Assembly: GCA_963711595.1 (NCBI GenBank)
Contig: CAVQER010000004.1
Location: forward strand, 62,001 to 126,000
Length of the DNA stretch: 64,000 bases
Source: JAUSIF01 sp963711595
GTDB lineage: Bacteria > Pseudomonadota > Alphaproteobacteria > Rhizobiales > Xanthobacteraceae
Direction of reading: 5' to 3'
The notes under the pieces were generated by a model that worked only from the letters and a program-made list of their open reading frames with translations, had not been told where the DNA came from and made no database searches. The position numbers were made by a program, and so were the translations under genes. Positions 9,161 to 16,656 of this stretch are shown piece by piece. Every line of letters starts with the position of its first letter. Positions within the stretch are counted from its first letter, which is position 1.

Positions 9161-9287
9161 GGCGGACCTGCATGTTGGGGTCGATGCGGGCTAACTCGGT
9201 CGGACAACCGACGGTTCCTCAGAGGCCACGGCTCGACTTCACCGGCCGGAGGTGGCATGAACCCGCGGGTTTCGCGGTTGGACATCG

Positions 9288-9704
9288 ATGTCGGTCAAAG
9301 CCTTCTTCACGCGCTTCTTCACCTGGTGGAACGGCCAGACCTTCGGCACGCAGCTTTGGACCTGGCGCTACGGCGAGCTCGTGGGTGAGGACGAGTTCGG
9401 CAATCGGTATTTCCGGACCAAGGACGGCAAGATAGACCCGACGCTCGGCTTCGAGCGGCGCTGGGTCATCTACAACGGCCTCGCCGAGCCCTCGCGCGTG
9501 ACACCCGATTGGCACGGCTGGCTGCACCACACGGTGGACGTGCCCCCGACTGAGGAGAGCTATCAGCCGCGTCCGTGGCAGAAAGCGCATCTGCCAAACC
9601 TGACCGGCACGGCCAACGCCTGGCGGCCGCCGGGCTCGACGCTCGCCGCCGGCAAACGTCCGCGCGCGACTGGCGATTACAAGGCCTGGACGCCGACCGA
9701 ATAG
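9288..9704 (+). CDS. NDUFA12-type complex I accessory subunit
   Basis: A 138-residue protein of the NDUFA12/B17.2 family, shared by mitochondria and alphaproteobacteria. The motif FGTQLWTWRYGELVGEDEFG is followed by RWVIYNG, ASRVTPDWHGWLH-like text and NLTGT near the C-terminus. It associates with NADH:ubiquinone oxidoreductase or its assembly. In related genomes it usually sits directly beside a DUF2155 gene and aat; here those are 25 kb away, which marks an insertion after this gene. Confidence 0.93.
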   Translation: MSVKAFFTRFFTWWNGQTFGTQLWTWRYGELVGEDEFGNRYFRTKDGKIDPTLGFERRWVIYNGLAEPSRVTPDWHGWLHHTVDVPPTEESYQPRPWQKAHLPNLTGTANAWRPPGSTLAAGKRPRATGDYKAWTPTE

Positions 9705-9725
9705 CTGGCGGTCTCGCGAGGTACC

Positions 9726-10646
9726 ATGCGCATTGCGGTGATGGCGGCGGGTGCGGTCGGCGGCTATTTCGGCGCGCGCCTCGCGGCAGCTGGAAACGAG
9801 GTAATTTTGTTCGCGCGGGGCGCGCATCTGGAAGCAATCCGCAAGAACGGTCTGCGGATCGAAAGCGGCCGCGGAAACGTTGAGGTCAAAAACGCCGTCG
9901 CGACCGACACGGCGGAAGGTCTTGCTCCGGTCGATGTTGTGCTCTTCGCAGTCAAGCTTTGGGACAACGAGAATGCGGCACATATCGTCAAGCCGCTGGT
10001 CGGTCCCGCGACGCGCGTCGTCACCACGCAGAACGGTATCGACACCCTCGACATGATTGAGCCGATCCTCGGCCGCGGCAACGTGGTCCCGGGGCTCGCC
10101 CAGATAAGCGCCGTGATCGCTTCGCCCGGCGTGATCTCGCACGTAAGTCCGTTTCATCTCATCGCGTTCAATCATCCCGACGGTCATACCGACCCGACGC
10201 TCGCGGCGTTGATCGCGGTTGGGAAGGCGGCCGGCGTCGATTTCACGCTCTCCGAAAACATCAGCCGCGATCTGTGGACCAAGTTCGTGATCCTGGTCGC
10301 CATGTCCAGCCTGACCGCTGCGTCACGTCTGCCGATCGGCGCGATGCGCAGCGATCCGGATGGCCGCAAGCTCATGCTGACGATCATGCGCGAAGTGGTT
10401 GCGGTCGGCCGCGCCAAGGGCATACCCCTCGCGGAAGATCACGTGGACAAGGCGTTGCCATTCATCGAAGGCGTGCCGGAGACTGCCAAGGCATCGATGG
10501 CGCACGATCTTGACCGCGGCAACCGCCTCGAGCTCGACTGGCTCGCGGGCAGGGTGGTTTCGCTGGGCCGCGAGCTTGGTGTTCCAACACCCGCGTGCGA
10601 GACGATCTATGCCATTCTCAAGCCCTACCGCATGGGCAAGCACTGA
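9726..10646 (+). CDS. Ketopantoate reductase family protein (ApbA/PanE-like)
   Basis: A 306-residue NADPH-binding protein. The N-terminus holds the Rossmann glycine motif (AAGAVGGYFGARLAAAGNEV), then VVLFAVKLWDNENAA with the catalytic-type Lys, TTQNGIDT, and a helical C-terminal domain (ENISRDLWTKFVILVAMS). This matches 2-dehydropantoate 2-reductase, the NADPH step to pantoate for CoA. Because paralogs act on other 2-oxo acids and this copy sits beside metY, assignment to pantothenate synthesis is not certain. It is 24 bases upstream of metY on the same strand. Confidence 0.85.
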   Translation: MRIAVMAAGAVGGYFGARLAAAGNEVILFARGAHLEAIRKNGLRIESGRGNVEVKNAVATDTAEGLAPVDVVLFAVKLWDNENAAHIVKPLVGPATRVVTTQNGIDTLDMIEPILGRGNVVPGLAQISAVIASPGVISHVSPFHLIAFNHPDGHTDPTLAALIAVGKAAGVDFTLSENISRDLWTKFVILVAMSSLTAASRLPIGAMRSDPDGRKLMLTIMREVVAVGRAKGIPLAEDHVDKALPFIEGVPETAKASMAHDLDRGNRLELDWLAGRVVSLGRELGVPTPACETIYAILKPYRMGKH

Positions 10647-10670
10647 TCGCATCGACGCCGCGAGGAAAGC

Positions 10671-11966
10671 ATGGCCGGACCCAAGCCGCCGGATTTCGAA
10701 ACCCTCAGCCTGCATGCCGGCCAGCACCCCGATCCGATCACCGGCGCACGCGCGGTCCCGATCTATCAGACCACATCCTACGTCTTCCAGGACACGGACC
10801 ACGCGGCTTCGCTGTTCAATCTCGAGCGCGCGGGACACATCTATACGCGCATCTCAAATCCGACGACCGGCGTGCTCGAGGAGCGGATCGCTGCGCTCGA
10901 AGGTGGGGTCGGCTCTGTCTGCACTGCGAGCGGAATGGCGGCGCTGCATCTCGGGATCGCGACCCTGCTCGGTGCCGGCGATCACATCGTTGCGTCGGCT
11001 TCGCTCTACGGCGGCACGATCAATCTGTTGACGCACACCTTGCCGCGCTTCGGTGTGCAGACGACGTTCGTGAAGCCACGCGATCACGATGGCCTGCGCG
11101 CGGCGGTACGGCCCAATACGCGGCTGTTCATCGCCGAGACCATCGGTAACCCCGGCCTCGAAGTGCTCGACATCCCGAAGGTGGCCGGGATCGCGCACGC
11201 GGCCGGCGTGCCACTCCTGATCGACAACACTTTCGCGACGCCGTTCCTCAGCCAGCCGATCAGCCACGGTGCCGACGTTGTCATGCACTCGACCACGAAA
11301 TGGATCGGCGGGCACGGGATTGCGATCGGCGGCGTGCTCGTCGACGGCGGTCGGTTCGATTTCCATGCCTCGGGGAAATTCCCGACCATGACCGAGCCCT
11401 ATGCGGGCTATCACGGTATCAGCTTCAGCGAAGAGTTCGGTCCGTCAGCGTTCATCATGCGCGCGCGCGCGGAAGGTCTGCGCGATTTCGGTGCGTGTCT
11501 CTCGCCGGCCAATGCCTTCTATCTTTTGCAGGGCGTCGAGACCCTGCCGGTCCGCATGCAGCGTCACGTGGAAAACACCGCTGCGGTCCTCGACTTCCTC
11601 ACGAAGAACGCGGCGATCGAGTGGGTGCTGCATCCTTCGCTTCCGTCGCACCCCGATTACGAATTGGCGAAGCGGTTGCTGCCGAGAGGAGCCGGGTCGA
11701 TCGTCAGCTGCGGCATCAAAGGCGGACGCGACGCCGGCAGGAAATTCATTGAGACGCTTCGCCTCGCAAGCCACCTCGCGAACGTCGGCGATGCGAAGAC
11801 ACTCGTGATCCATCCGGCAAGCACGACGCATCAGCAGATGGACGCGGCGCAGCTGAAGGCCGCTGGCCTCGGCGAGGAACTGGTCCGTCTATCCGTCGGT
11901 ATCGAGAGTGCTGGCGACATCATCGACGATCTCGGGCACGCGCTCCACGAGTCGCAGAAGGCCTGA
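10671..11966 (+). CDS. metY: O-acetylhomoserine sulfhydrylase (O-acetylhomoserine aminocarboxypropyltransferase)
   Basis: A 431-residue PLP enzyme of the Cys/Met metabolism family. It opens FETLSLHAGQHPDPITGARA, contains RISNPTTGVLEERIAALEGG, IDNTFATPFL and the PLP lysine in HSTTKWIGGHG near residue 209, and ends HPASTTHQQMD. The length is that of MetY (about 430) rather than of the shorter MetB/MetZ. It makes homocysteine from O-acetylhomoserine and sulfide. GAGGAAAG precedes the ATG. It lies 24 bases after the ketopantoate reductase gene and 3 before the hydrolase. Confidence 0.93.
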   Translation: MAGPKPPDFETLSLHAGQHPDPITGARAVPIYQTTSYVFQDTDHAASLFNLERAGHIYTRISNPTTGVLEERIAALEGGVGSVCTASGMAALHLGIATLLGAGDHIVASASLYGGTINLLTHTLPRFGVQTTFVKPRDHDGLRAAVRPNTRLFIAETIGNPGLEVLDIPKVAGIAHAAGVPLLIDNTFATPFLSQPISHGADVVMHSTTKWIGGHGIAIGGVLVDGGRFDFHASGKFPTMTEPYAGYHGISFSEEFGPSAFIMRARAEGLRDFGACLSPANAFYLLQGVETLPVRMQRHVENTAAVLDFLTKNAAIEWVLHPSLPSHPDYELAKRLLPRGAGSIVSCGIKGGRDAGRKFIETLRLASHLANVGDAKTLVIHPASTTHQQMDAAQLKAAGLGEELVRLSVGIESAGDIIDDLGHALHESQKA

Positions 11967-11969
11967 GCC

Positions 11970-12764
11970 GTGCAGCTCGCTGTGCGCGACCATCAGATCT
12001 ATGCCGCGACCGGTGGCCGCGAGTTCGACCGCAACAAGCCACTCATCATCTTCCTGCACAGCAGCGGCTTCGACCATACGGTATTCGCGTTGCTCGCGCG
12101 TTGGTTTGCCCATCGCGGGTACAGCGTGCTCGTGCCTGACTTGCCCGGGCACGGGCACTCGTCCGGAGAGCACCTCGGATCGATCGGCGCCATGGCGGAT
12201 TGGACCATCGCGCTGATGGATGCCGCCGGCGTGCATAAGGCCGCGCTCATCGGTCACTCCATGGGAGCGCTGATCGCGCTCGAGGCCGCTGCGCTTCATC
12301 CGAGGAAGATCACCGCCCTCGCGCTGATCAGCACGGCCGTCACCATGCCCGTTTCCAAGAAATTGCTTGCTGCAGCTGCGGCTGACGACTACGCGGCGAT
12401 CGAGATGGTGACGATTTGGGGCAAGGGGCGCCGCGCTGTTCTTGGCGGCTCGCTTGCACCGGGGACCTGGATGCTTGGGAACGCCGCGCGCACCATGGAG
12501 CGCGGGCGGCCTGGGGTTCTCTTCAAGGATCTTTCCGCATGCAACGACTATCGCGACGGCCGGACGTCCGCCGCAAAAGTGAAAGTGCCGGTCACGATCG
12601 TTCTCGGCGAACGTGACCTTATGACGCCCCCGAAGGGTGGGCTTGAGCTCGCCGCCGCATTGCCGAACGCGAATGTCACCGTGCTGAAGGAAGCGGGACA
12701 CATGCTCATGAGCGAACGGCCCGATGAATTGCTGGGCGCGATCCGAGATTTTGTGAAGGTGTAG
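11970..12764 (+). CDS. Alpha/beta hydrolase
   Basis: A 264-residue single-domain hydrolase starting at GTG, 3 bases after metY. Features: oxyanion loop FLHSSGFDHT, nucleophile elbow IGHSMGALIA (Ser near residue 95), acid region VLGERDLMTPP and catalytic His in KEAGHMLM. There is no signal peptide. The substrate is unknown; tight spacing suggests co-expression with metY. It closes the well-ordered core region before a gene-poor stretch. Confidence 0.9.
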   Translation: MQLAVRDHQIYAATGGREFDRNKPLIIFLHSSGFDHTVFALLARWFAHRGYSVLVPDLPGHGHSSGEHLGSIGAMADWTIALMDAAGVHKAALIGHSMGALIALEAAALHPRKITALALISTAVTMPVSKKLLAAAAADDYAAIEMVTIWGKGRRAVLGGSLAPGTWMLGNAARTMERGRPGVLFKDLSACNDYRDGRTSAAKVKVPVTIVLGERDLMTPPKGGLELAAALPNANVTVLKEAGHMLMSERPDELLGAIRDFVKV

Positions 12765-13020
12765 ATCGGGTACCAGGCTGGACCAAAACATTCATCTAGT
12801 TCAGGGCGGTCAAAGGAGGGGTGATCCCTTGGATCCGCGGCGCGACCGCGTAATTCGTCGGCATTTTTGGCGGCACGCAGTATTGTAGACCGCCGTAGAA
12901 CTAGGACGCACCCCAACCAAACTCGCGTCCGCACACCGACCCGTTAGGGTAGCATTTTGGACGGGTCGTCGCGTTTTCAGCAACCGGTAATCCAGATAAT
13001 CGATCTTTAACCGGCGAAGT

Positions 13021-13043
13021 GCAGCATGTTGGCGCCATGCTGC
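13021..13043. repeat. 8-bp perfect hairpin over a start codon
   Basis: GCAGCATG (13021-13028) pairs with CATGCTGC (13036-13043) around a 7-base loop. The right arm contains the ATG of the 44-residue gene at 13037, so the hairpin would sequester that start in mRNA. Confidence 0.4.
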
Positions 13044-13171
13044 GAGCCGCTCTGATCGTTGTGATAGTGGCGCTGGGCGCCGACGTAATTTTCTACAACG
13101 GCGAGTACACGCAGGCCGCGGCCGCGGTAGCAACTTCCGTAATCGAGCGCAGTGTGGCGCTAAGATTTTAG
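13037..13171 (+). CDS. Predicted 44-residue small protein with one hydrophobic helix
   Basis: An ATG at 13037 opens 44 codons ending in TAG. The product begins MLRAALIVVIVALGADVIFY, a signal- or membrane-anchor-like helix, then has a short polar/alanine tail (NGEYTQAAAAVATSVIERS). Tiny proteins of this layout are common in Bradyrhizobium-like genomes, but I cannot name a family. No Shine-Dalgarno is obvious, and the start lies in a hairpin. The gene is isolated in a gene-poor region. Confidence 0.5.
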   Translation: MLRAALIVVIVALGADVIFYNGEYTQAAAAVATSVIERSVALRF

Positions 13172-13676
13172 CCATAATCTCGATCGGCTTCTCTCGCTTC
13201 CGCCAGCGGCAAAACACAGTCGTCACGATTTAGCAAGTTGCCAATTTACCAAGCTGCCAAGTGACCCTTGCGCACTACGTCGCTGGCATCGACTTTCTCT
13301 CAATCGAGAACAGGAAACGCCATACGTTTGTTTCGACGCGTAACCGACGTGTGTGTTAACGAATTCACCAACGATACCGTGCGGGTGGAATTCACCGAGC
13401 ACAGGATTCGCTCTTGCGAAATAGCTTTGCGGGACTGCCGCTCGGTTGGCCAGAGGTTACGTGTTCCGCTTTCGCTTTTCGGCGCCAATCCCCCATCAAT
13501 CGAGTCAGTCGTCGTAGACGCCCCGCCAGAGGTGCTGGCAGCTGTCGAGAAGCTCGACGCGTAAGGACCTGGACGCCGGTCAGCCTCAAGCTATTGGCGC
13601 GCGTTCGGGGTAGACGAAGAAGTAAGCGACACGAACGGGCACCGGATCGCCATAGTTGAGCGATACCGAAGGGCCC
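13172..13676. other. Gene-poor stretch
   Basis: I see no conserved gene in these 505 bases. A TTG-initiated frame at 13268-13564 (98 codons) contains DTVRVEFTEHRIRSCEIALR and VVVDAPPEVLAAVEKLDA, which read somewhat like protein, but it has no good start or recognisable family. It is left uncalled. Confidence 0.4.
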
Positions 13677-13751
13677 ATGAAAATCGCTTACGGACTGTTG
13701 CTTCTATTCGGTCTGGCCCTCTTCGGCTCGTTCGTCGGGGGAGTGTTCTAG
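13677..13751 (+). CDS. Possible 24-residue membrane peptide
   Basis: An ATG at 13677, preceded by GAAGGG, opens 24 codons ending in TAG. The product (MKIAYGLLLLFGLALFGSFV and four more residues) is almost entirely one transmembrane helix with a single N-terminal lysine. The peptide is too short for any family assignment. A chance frame cannot be excluded. Confidence 0.35.
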   Translation: MKIAYGLLLLFGLALFGSFVGGVF

Positions 13752-13936
13752 CGCGCGGCGAGCGGGATGCCGAAGCGGTGGACAGGGTCGAACGGTATGA
13801 AACAGCGGGTTAATCCGCGATCCGTCGAGCGACTTAGGCTTACACGTTGCGACAACGCCACTCGTATTCCGGGGGATGCTCGTCGCTTCGGCGAGGAGGA
13901 GCGCCCTCGCAAGTGGCAGTGGGAAGAACCACGCGG

Positions 13937-13963
13937 AAGCCCGGCCCCGTAAAGGCCGGGTTT
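13937..13963 (+). terminator. Intrinsic terminator-like hairpin
   Basis: Stem arms ending in CCCGGCC (13940-13946) and beginning with GGCCGGG (13954-13960) enclose a CCGTAAA loop. The stem extends through GAAG/TTTC pairs, with a short T run after it. A closely similar hairpin sits at 63581-63614, suggesting a recurring terminator or small-RNA element. Confidence 0.5.
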
Positions 13964-13985
13964 CCTGTTGGGTGAAGATCAGAAA

Positions 13986-14021
13986 GACCCCGCCTCGGAG
14001 GGTTCAGCACGAAGCGGGGTC
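13986..14021 (-). terminator. Minus-strand terminator-like hairpin
   Basis: GACCCCGC (13986-13993) and GCGGGGTC (14014-14021) form a perfect 8-bp stem with a 20-base loop. Read on the minus strand the stem is followed by TTTCT, the order expected of an intrinsic terminator. No minus-strand gene is recognised upstream of it. Confidence 0.4.
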
Positions 14022-14151
14022 CCGACCAAGGCCGGACAGCTATCCGAAGGATGGGGGCTGGTGCGGGTAGCTGCCCGGTGCGTCAACAGTAACGGCTCCG
14101 TCCTAAGCACGCCTCACGGGAGCTCGACCGCTTGCAGGAAAAATCAGTGCG

Positions 14152-14210
14152 AACGCCCCGGAACGTTGCCGCACAAAAGAAGTCGCCGGCTATGGGCTAA
14201 CCGGGGCGTT
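14152..14210. repeat. 10-bp perfect inverted repeat, possible structured RNA
   Basis: AACGCCCCGG (14152-14161) pairs with CCGGGGCGTT (14201-14210) across 39 bases. A second pairing, CGTTGC (14164-14169) with GCAACG (14215-14220), is possible. The function is unknown. Confidence 0.4.
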
Positions 14211-14448
14211 GTTAGCAACGGCTGCCAGCGTGGGCTAGGGGAGGCGAGCCGAGCATCAATAAAATTCGGCGCTCGACTATCGGGTTCCGACATTTGAGAA
14301 AAATTTCAGTGCTTGGGACGCACCGGGTCGAACGGAAACGCTGAAAGCGGTGGCGAGCTGTAACGCATGACTCAACTAAGGTGACGAATTGTGGAAGATA
14401 AAGAGAGAACTGCGCTAATATGAGCCGAAGTCGGGGGAGGCGACGGCC

Positions 14449-14736
14449 ATGAAGCGCGCATTTCTGTTCGGCGGTGCCGTTCCGCTATTTCTTATTCCCA
14501 TTTCAATTCTATTGTTCCCTGACGAAGCCCGCGAATTCTTAGGGATGACGGAGCCTGAAACAGTAGTGGCTGGAATCTTTTCGCTCGCGCTCGCTGTGTT
14601 GGTTCTCATCCTGGCGAAGCGTACACCCCCGAGCCCATCGCTACTCGCAACAGTTTGCGGCTGGGTTCTCGGCCTCTATGCCTTCCCGGCCATGATCGGC
14701 GTTCTACTCGCGGTCGGTGAGGCGTTCTCTCAATAA
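14449..14736 (+). CDS. Small multi-pass membrane protein, unknown function
   Basis: A 95-residue protein with GGGGGAGG upstream of ATG 14449. Three hydrophobic segments are visible: residues about 3-22 (FLFGGAVPLFLIPISILLF), 40-58 (VVAGIFSLALAVLVLILA) and 67-90. The loop between the first two is acidic (PDEAREFLGMTEPE). No family is recognised. It stands alone between hairpin-rich regions, so context gives no role. Confidence 0.65.
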   Translation: MKRAFLFGGAVPLFLIPISILLFPDEAREFLGMTEPETVVAGIFSLALAVLVLILAKRTPPSPSLLATVCGWVLGLYAFPAMIGVLLAVGEAFSQ

Positions 14737-15245
14737 CGTAGTGACCCTCCATAAGTCAGGACATTCCGTCCTTTGACTGATGAAATCTACGCGCGGAGGA
14801 TCCCTTTCACGCCTGCTTCGCAGGTGTCCCGACCCGCCGCTATCAACGACGGGCCGGGACTTGACACAGCAGCCTTTGAGGGAACCGCCGATGTCCGACG
14901 CTCATATAACAATTTGTTCGCGGACTAGCAACTCCCTTCCGGTCAAACCCGTTGGAGATCGCGATGAAAGCGCATGCCGACGCCGCACTGCTCCGCCGGA
15001 TTCAGTTGATGCCTCTATCGGAAGTCTGCGCGCGGAGATTGAAAACTTCCTCGGCAAGGTTGCGGTCTGACACCTGTTCGGATGAATAAGACGCGGTCTG
15101 CTCAGCCTGAAGTGTGTTTCAATCGCGGTGCGATCCTGTGGGGTCGAACGTTGCTATACACCGCGCTACGAACGCTTCGCCACGCGTTTCCATCTCATCC
15201 TCGTCCGTGGGCTATCTGCCAGCGGCCGATTCGTGGAAGGACTAA
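14737..15245. other. Gene-poor stretch with a possible chemoreceptor tail remnant
   Basis: No complete gene is visible. A plus-strand frame ending at 15070 finishes with LRAEIENFLGKVAV, which resembles the C-terminal tail of methyl-accepting chemotaxis proteins, but the preceding sequence does not continue that homology. It may be a gene relic. A GC hairpin lies at 14826-14860. Confidence 0.35.
14826..14860. repeat. 14-bp imperfect GC hairpin
   Basis: GTCCCGACCCGCCG (14826-14839) and CGACGGGCCGGGAC (14847-14860) pair with two mismatches around a 7-base loop. TTGACA follows directly, so no T tract is present. It could be a repeat element or a transcript-end structure. Confidence 0.4.
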
Positions 15246-15359
15246 ATGGACGAAACGACCCGGCTGGTTGATGAGAAGGGTGACACGTCTTACGGCCCTC
15301 ATTGTTGGCGCGAGGCAGCAGCGCCGATGGTCGCCTCATTAGTCCGTCGCGGACAGTAA
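15246..15359 (+). CDS. Possible 37-residue small protein
   Basis: An ATG at 15246 lies 4-5 bases after a strong GGAAGGA and opens 37 codons ending in TAA. The product (MDETTRLVDEKGDTSYGPHC, then WREAAAPMVASLVRRGQ) is hydrophilic. No homolog is recognised. The ribosome site is the main support. Confidence 0.35.
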   Translation: MDETTRLVDEKGDTSYGPHCWREAAAPMVASLVRRGQ

Positions 15360-15642
15360 ACATGCGACCGGGCCGAGCCCGATACCTCAACTCTGCGCCC
15401 ACACTTTAGCGTCAGGAAGTAAGCCAGCCGAAGCAGATAGGTAGCCGAAGCAGATAGGGCTCCGGGCCGACCGAGAAGCGCTTCTTGCTAGTGGCTCGCG
15501 AGTGGGATGCGCTTGCCGACAGTTGGGACGAACGAGTGGGCAAGAACTCAGGGGCGAGATGAGGGCTGAAACGAACAAACCGCGACGATTTGCGTTAACT
15601 GACGCGAAGGGGTGGCGGAGGGCCAACTGTACGGTGGTGTCC

Positions 15643-16098
15643 ATGCGTAGCCCGCATCGTGCGACCCTATTGATTGGGACGTTTCTCACCGCCTCCTTGC
15701 TCGCACTTTTCCCGGAACCCGCACACACTCAGCAAAGCGAGCAACCCTCCGCTCCCGATCGCGAAATTCTGCGCGAACAGGGGGTAGGAATAAACGCCGA
15801 CGGCGTAAAAGGCGACGCAACCGAGATCGAGAAGGCCGCCGAAGCAGTTCAATCCCCAGCCGAGCATGAAGTAGGTAAGAACGAGGATCGAAAGACCGAG
15901 CAAGCCGCTGAGCCAGTCGGCACAAGACAAGCCGCTGAGCCAGTTGGCACAAAGATCGAGCAAACAGTCGTTGGCGCCAGGAAGGCCCGCGGGGATGAAT
16001 CGCCGCGCAAGCCCAAAACAGGAAAGTCGAACAAGAACTCACAATGTTGCGAAGAATCCCCGGGGGAAGCTCAGCCAGAACGTCCACCCAAAGTTTGA
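15643..16098 (+). CDS. Predicted secreted, charged low-complexity protein
   Basis: A 151-residue frame from ATG 15643. The N-terminus looks like a signal peptide (LLIGTFLTASLLALF, then PAHTQQ). The rest is Glu/Lys/Pro-rich and includes a short internal repeat, RQAAEPVGT-type, twice near residues 95-108. No family is recognised. The opposite strand has a hydrophobic frame over the same DNA, but it lacks a sensible start and is probably a shadow of this charged protein. Confidence 0.45.
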   Translation: MRSPHRATLLIGTFLTASLLALFPEPAHTQQSEQPSAPDREILREQGVGINADGVKGDATEIEKAAEAVQSPAEHEVGKNEDRKTEQAAEPVGTRQAAEPVGTKIEQTVVGARKARGDESPRKPKTGKSNKNSQCCEESPGEAQPERPPKV

Positions 16099-16216
16099 GT
16101 GTCCGTGGCGAGAGATACCGGTCTGGAGCTTATTCTGTCCCGATAACCGCGCAGGGACATCGGCGTTCGGCGAGAGCGTAGGGAGCGGGACCGCGGCGAT
16201 CGCGCCCAATCCGGTA

Positions 16217-16519
16217 ATGGATCCGATAACGGCATTGCACCATGGTCTTGGCAACTCCGGCAACACGTCGGCCCAAGGCGCCGCCGCAGGCTCCGTTGCG
16301 GCAGGTGTCGCTGGCGCCGCAGCGGGTGCCGCCGGAGCCGCGGCCGGTGCCGCTGGAGCCGCGGCAGGTGCCGCGGGAGCCGCGGCCGGTGCGGCCGGCG
16401 GGGCGGCGGCAGGTGCGGCCGGAGCCGCGGCCGGTGCGGCCGGAGGCGCGGCGGCAGGTGCGGCTGGAGCCGCGGCAGGTGCCGCGGGAGCCGCGGCTGG
16501 TGCGGCTGGAGTTAATTAG
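16217..16519 (+). CDS. Ala/Gly heptad-repeat protein
   Basis: A 100-residue frame that from about residue 26 is almost only alanine and glycine, in repeats of seven residues (AAAGAAG; 21-bp unit). Repeat copies differ mainly at third codon positions while the residues stay Ala/Gly, which supports this frame over the proline/arginine-rich alternative on the same strand. The start is unclear; ATG 16217 follows the end of the previous gene. Possibly a structural or surface protein; no function is assigned. Confidence 0.4.
   Translation: MDPITALHHGLGNSGNTSAQGAAAGSVAAGVAGAAAGAAGAAAGAAGAAAGAAGAAAGAAGGAAAGAAGAAAGAAGGAAAGAAGAAAGAAGAAAGAAGVN
16310..16512 (+). repeat. 21-bp tandem GC-rich repeat
   Basis: Degenerate copies of a 21-bp unit (GCCGGAGCCGCGGCCGGTGC plus one base) run head to tail, some expanded to 24 bp. 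They encode the Ala/Gly heptads of the gene at 16217. Confidence 0.6.
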
Positions 16520-16656
16520 GCAGCGGGGTGACGCTGGAGTCGCACGCCGCATTGACGCAAACCAGAGAAGCCGATCAAGATCATCGGCTGATCGAACGAC
16601 AAAACTATATTGCGGTGCTAGCCTTCTCCCTTGGGGGCTGGAGTGCGGGGGCGGTC

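Larger units (their letters stand above)
13752..14448. other. Non-coding stretch rich in GC hairpins
   Basis: These 697 bases hold no convincing protein gene. They contain three strong inverted repeats, listed separately at 13937-13963, 13986-14021 and 14152-14210. Two look like intrinsic terminators on opposite strands, so one or more small RNAs may be encoded here. No tRNA cloverleaf was found. Confidence 0.5.

Noticed and set aside
10647..10670. SAM-type riboswitch before metY
   Set aside because: Only 24 bases separate metY from the upstream gene, too few for a riboswitch.
12790..12980. Minus-strand peptide reading CYPNGSVCGREFGWGAS, stop, FYGGLQYCVPPKMPTNY
   Set aside because: It reads like a small Cys-containing secreted protein but has an internal TAG, no clear start and no known family. 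Too weak to list as a gene or relic.
13268..13564. 98-codon TTG-initiated frame
   Set aside because: No ribosome site, no family and a poor start; mentioned only in the gap entry.
15667..15963. Hydrophobic minus-strand frame opposite the charged secreted protein
   Set aside because: It lacks a good start and Shine-Dalgarno. Antisense of Glu/Lys-rich coding sequence tends to look hydrophobic. The plus frame has a signal peptide.
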